Assembly: GCF_003939025.1 (NCBI RefSeq)
Contig: NZ_RQIH01000004.1
Coordinates: 62,001-126,000, forward strand
DNA length: 64,000 nt
From: Rhizobium sophoriradicis
Lineage (GTDB): Bacteria > Pseudomonadota > Alphaproteobacteria > Rhizobiales > Rhizobiaceae
Direction: 5' to 3'
Shown here: positions 44,417 to 53,158 of the stretch, piece by piece
Numbering within the stretch: the first letter of the stretch is position 1
How the letters are laid out: every line of letters starts with the position of its first letter
Program-made: the position numbers and the translations under genes
The notes under the pieces: generated by a model
What the model saw: the letters and a program-made list of their open reading frames with translations, nothing else
Told to the model about the DNA's origin: nothing
Database searches by the model: none

Positions 44417-45649
44417 ATGACCGACACTGTTCTCGACCGCTTTCTCCGTTACGTCGTGATCGACACCCAATCCGATCCCGCCTCGTCGACGCAGCCGACC
44501 ACCGAAAAGCAGAAAGATCTCGGCCGGCTCCTGGTCGATGAACTTTTGAAGATCGGCCTTGCGGACGCGCATCTGGACGAACACGGTTATGTCTATGCGA
44601 CCATTCCTGGAAATAGCGACAAGCCGGTGCCGGTCATCTGTTTCTGCTCGCATATGGATACGGCGCCCGATTTCACAGGCGCCAAAGTCAAGCCGCAGAT
44701 CGTCCGGAACTATGCCGGCGGCGATATCGAACTGTCAGGCGATCCAAGCCGGGTGATCCGCGTCGCCGAGCATCCCGAGCTCAACAATCAGATCGGCAAT
44801 GACATCGTCACCACTGACGGCACGACATTGCTCGGCGCCGACGACAAGGCCGGGCTGGCGGAAATCATGACCGCGGCCCAGATCCTCGTCGACAATCCCG
44901 ATATCCGGCACGGGACGATCAAGATCCTGTTCACGCCCGACGAGGAGGTCGGCCGCGGCGTCAACAAGGTCGATTTGAAGAAACTCGGCGCCGACTTCGC
45001 CTATACGATGGACGGCGAGACGGCCGGCCATATCGAGGACGAGACCTTTTCGGCCGACGGCGTCGAGATCGGCATCTCAGGCGTGGCGATCCATCCGGGC
45101 TTCGCCAAGGACCGCATGGAAAACGCCATCAAGATCGCCGGCGCCATCATCGATAGGCTGCCGAAGGACGTGGCACCGGAGACCACCGAGGGAAAGCAGG
45201 GCTTCATTCATCCGGTCGGCGTGACCGGCTCGATGGAAAAGGCGTCGCTGAGCTTTATCATCCGCGATTTTACCGAGGAGGGGCTGATTGAAAAGGAGGC
45301 CATGCTCGAAGCTATCGTCAAGGAGGTCATGGCTGCCTATCCCGGCTCGAGCTTTCATTTTGAGGTGACGGAGCAGTATCGCAACATGAAGGTGGTGCTC
45401 GACGGTCACCCGGAGATCGTCGAAAACGCGCTTGAAGCCGTGCGCCGGGCCGGCATGACGCCGGTGCGCGGCAGCATCCGCGGCGGAACGGACGGCTCGC
45501 GCCTCTCCTTCATGGGCCTGCCGTGCCCGAACATCTTCGCCGGCGGCCATGCCTTCCATTCGCCGCTCGAATGGGTGAGCCGCCAGGATATGGAAAAGGC
45601 CGTCAAAACCATCGTTGAGCTTGCGCGGGTCTGGGAAGAGCGCGCTTAA
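44417..45649 (+). CDS. pepT: Peptidase T (tripeptide aminopeptidase)
   Basis: A 410-residue M20 metallopeptidase removing N-terminal residues from tripeptides in the cytoplasm. Metal-binding and catalytic segments are FCSHMDTAPDF (His and Asp), LLGADDKAGLAEI (bridging Asp), FTPDEEVGRGV (catalytic Glu pair), YTMDGETAG (Asp) and IFAGGHAFHSPLEW (terminal His). ATG at 44417 gives MTDTVLDRFLRYVVIDTQSD, typical of PepT; upstream GTG 44393 is a non-conserved extension. It may be transcribed after the ABC operon (95 bp gap). Confidence 0.94.
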   Translation: MTDTVLDRFLRYVVIDTQSDPASSTQPTTEKQKDLGRLLVDELLKIGLADAHLDEHGYVYATIPGNSDKPVPVICFCSHMDTAPDFTGAKVKPQIVRNYAGGDIELSGDPSRVIRVAEHPELNNQIGNDIVTTDGTTLLGADDKAGLAEIMTAAQILVDNPDIRHGTIKILFTPDEEVGRGVNKVDLKKLGADFAYTMDGETAGHIEDETFSADGVEIGISGVAIHPGFAKDRMENAIKIAGAIIDRLPKDVAPETTEGKQGFIHPVGVTGSMEKASLSFIIRDFTEEGLIEKEAMLEAIVKEVMAAYPGSSFHFEVTEQYRNMKVVLDGHPEIVENALEAVRRAGMTPVRGSIRGGTDGSRLSFMGLPCPNIFAGGHAFHSPLEWVSRQDMEKAVKTIVELARVWEERA

Positions 45650-45682
45650 GGCGCTCTTTCGCGGAGACATCACAATGGCGGG

Positions 45683-46498
45683 TTAGCCGCCGTTCGCCGC
45701 AACGCTTCCGCGCAACATAACGCTGTCATAGGCGGGGCGGGGCGTGGGAATGGCGACCGGCATGCCCGGCTCAGGCACGATCGAGGTTTCCGGCTGGGTC
45801 ACCGGCGCCGTTATCCGCATCGGTGCCGTGCTCGCCGTGGCCATGGGATCAGGCGCCGGCAAAGGAACGGGGACGGCCGAGGGGATCAGCGCCTCAAATT
45901 GCGGCGGCAGCATGCTTTCGCCGGGGACGTAATTCATCGCCACTTCATAGGAGGGCAGCGGCGGCGGCGTTTCGAGCATGCCGTTGGAGTCGCGCTTCTC
46001 GTAGAAGGCGTTGCCGCCGGCGACCGTCACATAATGCATGTTGTCGTAGGGGAATTTCAGCCCGTCGGTGTGGAAGAACATCGCATCCTTCACCGCCGGA
46101 TGGCGCGCGCCCTTCAGCAGGATCGCATCGGCCGCGGTGGCAAGCTCAGGTTCAGCCTGCGGCTTGACCTCGCGGGTCATGACGCCGGGCGCAAACTGCC
46201 GCTCCTGGGCGACGACACCACAGATCGATTGAGGATAGGCGCCGGACGTCAGCCTGTTCATGACGACGGTGCCGACGGCGAGATAGCCGTCTTCATCGGA
46301 ATGCCGCGATTCGAAATACATCGCACGCTTCAGGCAATCGCGATCTTTTGCCGTATAATTGAAAGCGACTTTCGTCGGTTGAACCTTGGTCTTGGCCGCC
46401 GTCGTCGCCGGCTTCGGTGTTGTGGTGCAGCCCGCGGCCGCCAGTCCTACGAATAAAATCCCGATCAGGGATTTTCCAAAGGAAATCTCCGCCCTCAA
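45683..46498 (-). CDS. SleB-type cell wall hydrolase lipoprotein
   Basis: About 271 residues. N-terminal signal with lipobox GLAAAGCT puts Cys at the mature end. The Hydrolase_2 (SleB/CwlJ) domain follows: DRDCLKRAMYFESRHSDEDG with the catalytic Glu, YLAVGTVVMNRLTSGAYP, SICGVVAQERQFAPGV. The rest is Pro-rich (PVPLPAPDPMATASTAPMRI). No ATG exists; two TTG codons are candidates, and AGGAGG lies 9 bases before the TTG at 46496-46498, so that is favoured over TTG 46504. It is likely an outer-membrane-anchored peptidoglycan hydrolase. It converges on pepT. Confidence 0.85.
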   Translation of the reverse strand: MRAEISFGKSLIGILFVGLAAAGCTTTPKPATTAAKTKVQPTKVAFNYTAKDRDCLKRAMYFESRHSDEDGYLAVGTVVMNRLTSGAYPQSICGVVAQERQFAPGVMTREVKPQAEPELATAADAILLKGARHPAVKDAMFFHTDGLKFPYDNMHYVTVAGGNAFYEKRDSNGMLETPPPLPSYEVAMNYVPGESMLPPQFEALIPSAVPVPLPAPDPMATASTAPMRITAPVTQPETSIVPEPGMPVAIPTPRPAYDSVMLRGSVAANGG

Positions 46499-46651
46499 CG
46501 CCAAGTGCCTCCTATGGGATTAGTCCAGCCCTTTATGATTAACGCGAAAAAACTTTTACTCGTCATATGACTGAAATACAAACAACCAGAGATAACAAAT
46601 ACCAAAATCGACTCTCGCCACAAGCGATCTCGTCGGCGAGTCTCCGATTGA

Positions 46652-46691
46652 CTGCTGCATAATTCCGAAAATTTAACGAATTATGCAGCAG
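46652..46691. repeat. Perfect 14-bp hairpin, likely recurring rhizobial element or terminator
   Basis: CTGCTGCATAATTC (46652-46665) and GAATTATGCAGCAG (46678-46691) flank a 12-base AT-rich loop. AATTATGCAGCA hairpins are, as I recall, frequent after genes in Rhizobium. It lies downstream of cysA and in front of the SleB-type gene, so it may terminate the sulfate operon on the minus strand. The rest of 46499-46727 is AT-rich and holds the SleB-gene promoter region, with no further recognised element. Confidence 0.65.
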
Positions 46692-46727
46692 CGCAAACTG
46701 CGGCCGCCCTCTTTTCCCCTGATCCGG

Positions 46728-47768
46728 TCAGCTGCGAAACAGCTTCCAGCGGGTCGGCTTAAACGCCACCCGGTGGCGATCGAGCCGGTCGGCCTCGCTC
46801 GGCGGCAGCTCGATTTCGATGTGCGGGCGATCGTTGCCGATATCGAGTTCGATATGGCGCGTGCCGGCCACGCGGCGGCTGGAGACCGGTTGCCCGACAA
46901 TGCAGTTTTCCGCCGATTCGCAGAGCCTGACGTCATGCGGGCGGAAGTAGAGCTGCGCAGGCCCATCGGGCTCACCCTCGGCATTGAGGCCGAGCGAGCG
47001 GCCTTCGAAGCGGATGTCGCCGTCTGCGATTTCGACCTGCAGGCAATTCGACTGGCCGATGAAGCCGAAGACGAAGGGCGAGTTAGGGTTGTCGTAGACC
47101 TCGTCAGGCGTGCCGACCTGTTCGATCGCGCCCTGGCTCATGACGACGACGCGGTCGGCAAGCTCCAGCGCCTCGTCCTGGTCGTGCGTGACGAAGACGG
47201 TCGTGTGGCCGGTGCGGTCGTGGATTTCGCGCAGCCATTTGCGCAGGTCCTTGCGCACCTGAGCGTCGAGCGCGCCGAAGGGTTCATCAAGCAGCAGCAC
47301 GTTCGGCTCGACGGCCATGGCGCGGGCGAGCGCCACGCGCTGGCGTTGGCCGCCGGAAAGCTGCGCGGGATAACGTGTTTCAAGGCCGGAAAGCTGCACG
47401 AGGTCGAGCAGCTCCAACGCCCGCCGGCGGATGTCGGCCTTGGCAGGACGCCGTGCGCCTTTTCTGACCCTCAACCCGAAGGAGACGTTGTCGAGCACCG
47501 TCATGTAGCGGAACAGAGCATAGTGCTGGAAGACGAAGCCGATATTGCGCTGCTGCACTGATTTCTTCGAGGCGTCCTCGTCGCCGAAGAAGATCTGCCC
47601 CTCCGTGGGGCTTTCCAGGCCGGCGATCAGGCGCAGCAATGTCGTCTTGCCGGAACCCGAAGGACCGAGCAGGGCGATCAGCTCGCCGGAGCGGATGCCG
47701 AGCGAGACATCGTGCAGTGCCGGAAATCGCTCGAATTCCTTGCGAATGTTTTGAACGCGTACTTCCAT
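46728..47768 (-). CDS. cysA: Sulfate/thiosulfate ABC transporter ATP-binding protein (CysA)
   Basis: A 346-residue ATPase of the sulfate importer. Walker A GPSGSGKTT, Q-loop FQHYALFRYMTVLDNV, signature LSGGQRQRVALARAMA, Walker B VLLLDEPFGALDAQVRKDLR (typical CysA), H-loop VTHDQDEALEL, and a C-terminal TOBE domain with LYFRPHDVRL. Starts 10 bp after cysW. It ends the minus-strand operon sbp-cysT-cysW-cysA at 50532-46728. Confidence 0.95.
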   Translation of the reverse strand: MEVRVQNIRKEFERFPALHDVSLGIRSGELIALLGPSGSGKTTLLRLIAGLESPTEGQIFFGDEDASKKSVQQRNIGFVFQHYALFRYMTVLDNVSFGLRVRKGARRPAKADIRRRALELLDLVQLSGLETRYPAQLSGGQRQRVALARAMAVEPNVLLLDEPFGALDAQVRKDLRKWLREIHDRTGHTTVFVTHDQDEALELADRVVVMSQGAIEQVGTPDEVYDNPNSPFVFGFIGQSNCLQVEIADGDIRFEGRSLGLNAEGEPDGPAQLYFRPHDVRLCESAENCIVGQPVSSRRVAGTRHIELDIGNDRPHIEIELPPSEADRLDRHRVAFKPTRWKLFRS

Positions 47769-47778
47769 TGCAAATCCT

Positions 47779-48651
47779 TCAGTGCCGCCGGCTGGCGGAA
47801 ATTTCCGCGCTGTACCGCATTTCCAGCAGCGTCTTCAAAACAAGAGTCACGAGCGCGAGCAAGGCCAAAAGCGTGGCCACGGCAAAAGCGCCGGTGAAAT
47901 TATATTCGTTATAGAGAATCTCGACCTGCAGCGGCATGGTGTTGGTCTGGCCGCGAATATGGCCCGAGACCACCGAAACGGCGCCGAACTCGCCCATGGC
48001 GCGGGCGTTGCACAGCAGCACGCCGTAGAGCAAGCCCCATTTGATGTTCGGCAGCGTCACATGCCAGAAGGTCTGCCAGCCGCTGGCGCCGAGCGAAAGG
48101 GCTGCCTCCTCGTCGGCCGTTCCCTGTTCCTGCATCAGCGGGATCAGTTCGCGGGCGACGAAGGGGAAGGTGACGAACATCGTCGCGAGGATCAGTCCGG
48201 GCACGGCGAACAGGATCTTGATGTCGTTGGCGCTGAGCCACTGGCCAAGCCAGGTGTTGGCGCCGAACAGAAGCACGAAGACCAGGCCTGAGATGACGGG
48301 GGAGACGGAGAAGGGCAGGTCGATCAGCGTCGTGAGAAACGCCTTGCCCTTGAACTCGAATTTGGCGATCGCCCAGGCGGCGGCGATCCCGAAGACGAGG
48401 TTGAGCGGCACGCTGACGCCGGCGACGATCAGCGTCAGCCGGATCGCCGAAAAGGTTTCGGCATCCTGCAGCGCTTCGATGAAGGGGCCGGCTCCCTTGC
48501 GGAAGGCCTCGACGAAGACGGCGGCAAGCGGCAGCAGCAGGATCAGCAGCAGGAAGACCAGCGAAAGGGTGATCAGGCTGTAGCGCGCGATCCGGTGTTC
48601 AGTCGTCACCGATCGCAGCTTGACGGATTGTCCGGTCGTATCAAGCGCCAT
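47779..48651 (-). CDS. cysW: Sulfate ABC transporter permease CysW
   Basis: A 290-residue inner-membrane protein with six hydrophobic segments. Family marks include [19 protein letters not shown], the EAA loop [20 protein letters not shown] and [20 protein letters not shown]. It overlaps cysT by 11 bp. With CysT it forms the sulfate channel. Confidence 0.95.
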   Translation of the reverse strand: MALDTTGQSVKLRSVTTEHRIARYSLITLSLVFLLLILLLPLAAVFVEAFRKGAGPFIEALQDAETFSAIRLTLIVAGVSVPLNLVFGIAAAWAIAKFEFKGKAFLTTLIDLPFSVSPVISGLVFVLLFGANTWLGQWLSANDIKILFAVPGLILATMFVTFPFVARELIPLMQEQGTADEEAALSLGASGWQTFWHVTLPNIKWGLLYGVLLCNARAMGEFGAVSVVSGHIRGQTNTMPLQVEILYNEYNFTGAFAVATLLALLALVTLVLKTLLEMRYSAEISASRRH

Positions 48652-49498
48652 AGCCGTACCTCCGCCTGCTCCAGCTCTGGATGAGGTTGATGACCAGCAG
48701 CATGGCGAAGGAGAGGATCAGCATGATCGCTGCAATGCCGGTCGCCGCCGCGTAATTATATTCTTCGAGTTTGATGATGATCAGCAGCGGCGCGATCTCC
48801 GATTTGAACGGCAGGTTGCCGGCGATGAAGATGACCGAACCATATTCGCCGACGCCGCGGGCAAAGGCGAGCGCGAAACCGGTGAGCACGGCCGGCGCCA
48901 GCCCCGGCAGCAGGACGCGGAAAATCGTCTGGAAGCGGTTGGCGCCGAGCGTCGCGGCGGCCTCCTCGACCTCCTTGTCGATTTCCTCCATCACCGGCTG
49001 CACGGTGCGCACGACGAAGGGCAGGCCGACGAAGATCAGCGCCACGACGATGCCGGCCGGCGTGAAGGCGATCTTGATACCGAGCGGCGTCAGGAATTGG
49101 CCAACCCAGCCGTTCGGCGCATAGAGCGTCGTCAGCGCGATGCCGGCAACCGCGGTCGGCAGTGCGAAGGGCAAGTCGACCATCGCATCGATGACGCGCT
49201 TGCCGGGGAAGCGGTAGCGCACCAGCACCCAGGCGAGGATGATGCCGAAGACGGCATTGACGATCGCGGCGATGAAGGCGCTGCCGAAGCTGATGCGCAG
49301 CGCATTCAGCGTGCGCGGATCGAGCGCGATCGACCAGAATTTCTCCCAGCCGAGCGCGCTCGACCGGACGGCAAGGCCGGAGAGCGGAATGAGGATCAGA
49401 AGGGTGAGCCAGGTCAAGCTAAGGCCGAGCGCCATTCCGAAACCCGGAATAACGCTCGGCCGCCTGAACCGCCACCGCGTGGGGCTATGTGCTTTCAT
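48641..49498 (-). CDS. cysT: Sulfate ABC transporter permease CysT (CysU)
   Basis: A 285-residue inner-membrane protein with six hydrophobic segments. Marks include [20 protein letters not shown], the EAA loop [20 protein letters not shown] and [20 protein letters not shown]. It lies 8 bp after the sbp stop. Partner of CysW. Confidence 0.95.
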   Translation of the reverse strand: MKAHSPTRWRFRRPSVIPGFGMALGLSLTWLTLLILIPLSGLAVRSSALGWEKFWSIALDPRTLNALRISFGSAFIAAIVNAVFGIILAWVLVRYRFPGKRVIDAMVDLPFALPTAVAGIALTTLYAPNGWVGQFLTPLGIKIAFTPAGIVVALIFVGLPFVVRTVQPVMEEIDKEVEEAAATLGANRFQTIFRVLLPGLAPAVLTGFALAFARGVGEYGSVIFIAGNLPFKSEIAPLLIIIKLEEYNYAAATGIAAIMLILSFAMLLVINLIQSWSRRRYGYGA

Positions 49499-49506
49499 GA
49501 AGTCTA

Positions 49507-50532
49507 TTATTGGGCCAGCTTGTAGATTTGGTCAAATACGCCGCCGTCACCGAAGAATTTCGGCTGCGCTTCCTTCCAGCCGCCGAAATCGTCGATGGTG
49601 GCAAGCGTCAGCTTCGGAAAGCGGGCAATGTCGGCCGGATCGGCAGCTTCGGGCTTGATCGGCCGGTAATAATGCTTGGCGGCGATCTTCTGGCCTTCGT
49701 CCGAATAGAGATAGTTGAGATAGGCTTCGGCGACCTTGCGCGTGCCCTTCTTGTCTACATTGCCGTCGACGATCGCGACCGGCGGGTCGGCGCGGATCGA
49801 GAATGACGGCGTCACGATCTCGAACTGGTCGGGGCCGAGTTCTTCGAGCGAAAGATAGGCTTCGTTTTCCCAGGCGAGCAGCACGTCGCCGAGGCCGCGC
49901 TGAACGAAGGTGGTCGTGGCGCCGCGGGCACCGGTATCGAGGACCGGAACATGCTGCAGCAGTTTCGTCACATAGTCTTGCGCCTTGGCGTCGTCGCCGC
50001 CATTGGCCTGCTTGGCCCATGCCCAGGCGGCGAGGAAGTTCCAGCGAGCACCGCCCGAGGTCTTCGGGTTCGGCGTGATCACCTGCACGTCGTCCTTGAC
50101 CAGGTCGGCCCAATCCTTGATGCCCTTCGGGTTGCCCTTGCGAACCAGGAAGACGATCGTCGAGGTATAGGGCGTCGAGTTGTTCGGGAACTTGGTTTTC
50201 CAGTCGGCGGGGATCTTGCCGGTCGCCTTAGCGATCGCATCGATATCGCCCTCGAGCGCCAGCGTGACGACGTCGGCGTCGAGGCCGTCGATCACCGAAC
50301 GGGCCTGGGCGCCGGAACCGCCGTGCGAGGCCTTGATCGTCACGGTTTCCCCATTGTCCTTCTGCCACTTGGCGGCAAAGGCGGCATTGAAATCCTTGTA
50401 CAATTCGCGGGTCGGATCATAGGAAACGTTAAGCAGCGCCTGATCTGCGAAAACGGGAGCAATGCTCCCGACCACGAAGCTGCCTGCCATGACCGCGGCC
50501 GCGAGAAGCCGGGTGAACCGTTTTGTCTGCAT
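49507..50532 (-). CDS. sbp: Sulfate-binding periplasmic protein
   Basis: A 341-residue exported binding protein. Signal about 1-29 ([20 protein letters not shown], then ADQALLN). Mature part follows the Sbp/CysP family: [40 protein letters not shown] (sulfate-contact region), [26 protein letters not shown], and [30 protein letters not shown] precedes the ATG. First gene of the sulfate importer operon. Expression is probably raised by sulfur limitation; no CysB-type site was confirmed. Confidence 0.95.
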   Translation of the reverse strand: MQTKRFTRLLAAAVMAGSFVVGSIAPVFADQALLNVSYDPTRELYKDFNAAFAAKWQKDNGETVTIKASHGGSGAQARSVIDGLDADVVTLALEGDIDAIAKATGKIPADWKTKFPNNSTPYTSTIVFLVRKGNPKGIKDWADLVKDDVQVITPNPKTSGGARWNFLAAWAWAKQANGGDDAKAQDYVTKLLQHVPVLDTGARGATTTFVQRGLGDVLLAWENEAYLSLEELGPDQFEIVTPSFSIRADPPVAIVDGNVDKKGTRKVAEAYLNYLYSDEGQKIAAKHYYRPIKPEAADPADIARFPKLTLATIDDFGGWKEAQPKFFGDGGVFDQIYKLAQ

Positions 50533-50891
50533 TGGGACCCTCCTGTTTGTGCCTTAACTCTATCAAGTCAGTCGTATAATGAAACGAAATGTCTTTCAGA
50601 TTTGGTGGGTCTGTTAGAATGTCATTCCATTTACAGGCCGATTTGGAAATGGACCCGCCGAAGTTGGCCGCGGCCAATCGTTCGCTCGCCCCCATCCCGC
50701 CGCAGAACCGTGTTTTTTCTGCCACAGTTCCTCCACAAGCGACGGCGGCAGTGCTGATTTCTGCCTGGATTTTGCCGCGATGACACTTGCGGATTCCTAT
50801 ATGGCGGCGGTGCGGTCGTATTTGCCGGCCGCTACGTGGGGGCATCCCTTGAAATGCGCCTCGCATTCCAAACCTGTTAGGGCCACTTAAA
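50533..50891. other. 359-bp divergent intergenic region between sbp and the porin
   Basis: This gap carries the promoters for two divergent genes: the sulfate importer (minus strand) and the porin (plus strand). AT-rich sequence near 50555-50640 contains TATAAT-like steps (TATAAT at 50573-50578), but no complete -35/-10 pair was convincing on either strand. A 64-codon plus-strand frame at 50589-50783 has no ribosome site and no recognisable protein features, so it is not called. Confidence 0.5.
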
Positions 50892-51908
50892 ATGAATATC
50901 AGAACTATCCTTTTTGCCTCCGTTGCCGCCCTTGCCGCGGCCTCCGGAGCACACGCAGCCGACGCCATCGTGGCGGCGGAACCCGAGCCTGTGGAATATG
51001 TTCGCGTTTGCGACGCCTACGGCACCGGCTATTTTTATATTCCGGGAACGGAAACATGCCTTACGATCGGCGGTTACATCCGTACCGAAGTGCGCTTCGG
51101 TGACCAGATCTCCGGCGATTCCGATGTAAACTTCTGGACGCGCGGTCAGGTCACCTTCCAGGCCAAGAACGACACCGAGTTCGGCACGCTGACCGGCGTC
51201 ATGACGCTGCGTTACAATGCCGACAACGCCTCCGATCAGGAAGCGCTGCTGGATGAAGGCTATATCGACATTGCCGGCTTCCGCGCTGGTAAACTCTACA
51301 GCTGGTGGGATGACGACATGAGCGGCGAGACCGATACGCTCGCCAGCAACGAGACGACCCACAACTCGATCCGTTATCAGTACGAGGCTGGCGCTTTCGC
51401 GGCCGGCATTTCGGTCGACGAACTGGAAGAAGACTACGCCACCAAGCCGGGCGAAGGCCCGAACAACTTCGGTGTCGCAGGCCAGGTCTCCTACAAGGCC
51501 GGCGCCGTCAGCGCTTACCTGCTTGCCGGTTATGACACCGACACCAGTGAAGTTGCTGTCCGCGGTATCATCTATGCCGACATCGGCCCGGGCACCCTCG
51601 GCATCGCCGGCATCTGGGCAAGCGGCGCCAACTACTACTACGAAGAGTCCGAATGGACGATCGCAGCCGAATACGCTCTGAAGATCAACGACAAGTGGTC
51701 GGTCACCCCCGGCTTCCAGTACTTCGAAAACATCGCTCTCGAAGCTGACGGCAATGGCTTCACCGGCGGCAGCGCCTACACAACCGGTGTCACGATCGAC
51801 TACCAGATCGTCGAAGACCTGCGTTCGAAGCTCAGCGTGCAATATCACGATGAGGACGAAGGCGACGACGAAGTGTTCGGCTTCCTGCGCTTCCAGCGCG
51901 ATTTCTAA
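50892..51908 (+). CDS. Alphaproteobacterial porin (Porin_2 family)
   Basis: A 338-residue outer-membrane protein. Signal MNIRTILFASVAALAAASGA ends near AHAAD. Mature start has the rhizobial porin pattern: EPVEYVRVCDAYGTGYFYIP, then TCLTIGGYIRTEVRF with two Cys. A sequence of alternating hydrophobic beta strands follows, finishing with the terminal Phe (FLRFQRDF) needed for barrel insertion. Length is a little shorter than RopA-type porins. Followed by a strong terminator. It is a general diffusion pore; no specific substrate can be read. Confidence 0.93.
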   Translation: MNIRTILFASVAALAAASGAHAADAIVAAEPEPVEYVRVCDAYGTGYFYIPGTETCLTIGGYIRTEVRFGDQISGDSDVNFWTRGQVTFQAKNDTEFGTLTGVMTLRYNADNASDQEALLDEGYIDIAGFRAGKLYSWWDDDMSGETDTLASNETTHNSIRYQYEAGAFAAGISVDELEEDYATKPGEGPNNFGVAGQVSYKAGAVSAYLLAGYDTDTSEVAVRGIIYADIGPGTLGIAGIWASGANYYYEESEWTIAAEYALKINDKWSVTPGFQYFENIALEADGNGFTGGSAYTTGVTIDYQIVEDLRSKLSVQYHDEDEGDDEVFGFLRFQRDF

Positions 51909-51931
51909 GATCGTCTCGTTGCAGACGACCG

Positions 51932-51958
51932 GGCGCGGCCTTCGGGCCGCGCCTTTTT
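51932..51958 (+). terminator. Rho-independent terminator after the porin gene
   Basis: GGCGCGGCC (51932-51940), a TTCG loop, GGCCGCGCC (51945-51953) and a T5 run (51954-51958). Stem of 9 GC pairs. The last base touches the stop codon of the convergent EIIA gene (51958-51960), so the same hairpin sits at the 3' end of both genes, though only the porin side has the T run. Confidence 0.93.
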
Positions 51959-52413
51959 CATACCCCGGAATCGGCGATGAAGTCGGAATAGAATTCGTCG
52001 GCCGTCCTTGCCTTGCGCATGGAGGCGAGCACGCCGTCCGATTGCAGCCGCCGCGCGATAGCCGACAGCACGTTCAGATATTCGCCGCGGTTGTTCTCCC
52101 CGAAAAGCAGCACGACGGCGATGTCGGCCGGGATATCGTCGATCGCCTCGAAATCCAGCGGCCGGGAAAAGCGGAGGAGAAGACCGCGCGGGCTGCTCAT
52201 GCCGTCGATCGCCGCATGCGGAATGGCGATGCCGTTACCGATCCCGGTGGAGCCGAGCTTTTCACGGGTTTCGAGCGCCTTCAGAATGATCTGCGCGTCG
52301 ACGGAAAGGGCCATGGCTGCCTTGTCCGCGATGGTCTGCAGCGCCCGCCATTTCGTCGGAGCCGACACGCCGATGAAAGTGTGTTCCGGCCGGATGATGT
52401 TGGGAAGGTTCAT
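51958..52413 (-). CDS. ptsN: PTS EIIA-Ntr-like protein (PtsN paralogue)
   Basis: A 151-residue EIIA domain of the fructose/nitrogen PTS family. The phosphorylatable histidine is His66 in GIGNGIAIPHAAIDG; the surrounding RPLDFEAIDDIPADIAVVLL and SAIARRLQSDGVLASM segments are typical. It has no EIIB/EIIC, so it is regulatory. It lies 52 bp downstream of kdpE on the same strand. In E. coli, unphosphorylated EIIA-Ntr stimulates KdpD, so location next to kdpDE is meaningful. It is likely a second paralogue, since the main ptsN usually lies beside rpoN. Confidence 0.9.
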   Translation of the reverse strand: MNLPNIIRPEHTFIGVSAPTKWRALQTIADKAAMALSVDAQIILKALETREKLGSTGIGNGIAIPHAAIDGMSSPRGLLLRFSRPLDFEAIDDIPADIAVVLLFGENNRGEYLNVLSAIARRLQSDGVLASMRKARTADEFYSDFIADSGV

Positions 52414-52465
52414 GTCATTCTCGATATAGTCGGCTCGAAGGTCGTCAATGGGAAGGGCAGGGATG

Positions 52466-53158
52466 TCAGTCCGGTTCTCTGAGCCGGTAGCCGACGCCGG
52501 TCTCGGTGGTTATATAGTGCGGCTGATCCGGAATTTTCTCGACCTTTTGCCGCAGCTGCCTGATGTAAACGCGCAGATATTGCACGTCGGCCGCCGGCCC
52601 CCATACCTGCTTCAATAGAAACTGGTGTGTCAGCACCTTGCCCGCATGCTGGGCGAGCACGCGCAGGATGTCGTATTCCTTCGGCGACAGTTTTAGTTCC
52701 ACACCATCGACCTTAACGATGCGCTTGACGAGATCGATCGACAGCCCGCCGGTCTGGAAGATCGCCTTTTCCCCCTGTTGCTGCAGCCGGTGGCGCAGCG
52801 CCACGCGGATGCGGGCACCGAGCTCGTTGATGCCGAAAGGCTTGGTGACGTAATCGTCGGCGCCGCTTTCCAGCGCCTTGACGATGCCGGCTTCGTCGGT
52901 GCGGCTGGACAGGATGACAACAGGCATCGCAAGCCCTGCGTCGCGCCACTCCTGCAGGAGGTCATGGCCCGGCGTGTCGGGCAGGCCAAGGTCGAGCACG
53001 ACGAGGTCGGGCATGTCGCCCGTGACCGACCGGCGGGCGCTTTCGGCGTTCGGCGCCTCCTGCACCTCGTAGCCCTGCGCGGTCAGGCCGACGCGGAGCA
53101 GCTTGCGGATCGGCGGCTCGTCGTCGACGACGAGAATTTTGACGGCTGAACCGGTCAT
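52466..53158 (-). CDS. kdpE: KdpE response regulator
   Basis: A 230-residue OmpR-family response regulator. Receiver domain: ILVVDDEPPIRKLLRVGL, phosphoacceptor Asp in LVVLDLGLPD, Thr/Ser and Lys in VILSSRTDEA and YVTKPFGINEL. The C-terminal winged helix (LSPKEYDILRVLAQHAGKVL, VQYLRVYIRQLRQKVE) binds the kdp promoter. The ATG overlaps the kdpD stop (ATGA, 53155-53158), so the pair is coupled. Confidence 0.96.
   Translation of the reverse strand: MTGSAVKILVVDDEPPIRKLLRVGLTAQGYEVQEAPNAESARRSVTGDMPDLVVLDLGLPDTPGHDLLQEWRDAGLAMPVVILSSRTDEAGIVKALESGADDYVTKPFGINELGARIRVALRHRLQQQGEKAIFQTGGLSIDLVKRIVKVDGVELKLSPKEYDILRVLAQHAGKVLTHQFLLKQVWGPAADVQYLRVYIRQLRQKVEKIPDQPHYITTETGVGYRLREPD

Noticed and set aside
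50589..50783. 64-codon plus-strand frame between sbp and the porin
   Set aside because: No ribosome site, no protein features, and it overlaps the likely promoter region of both divergent genes.
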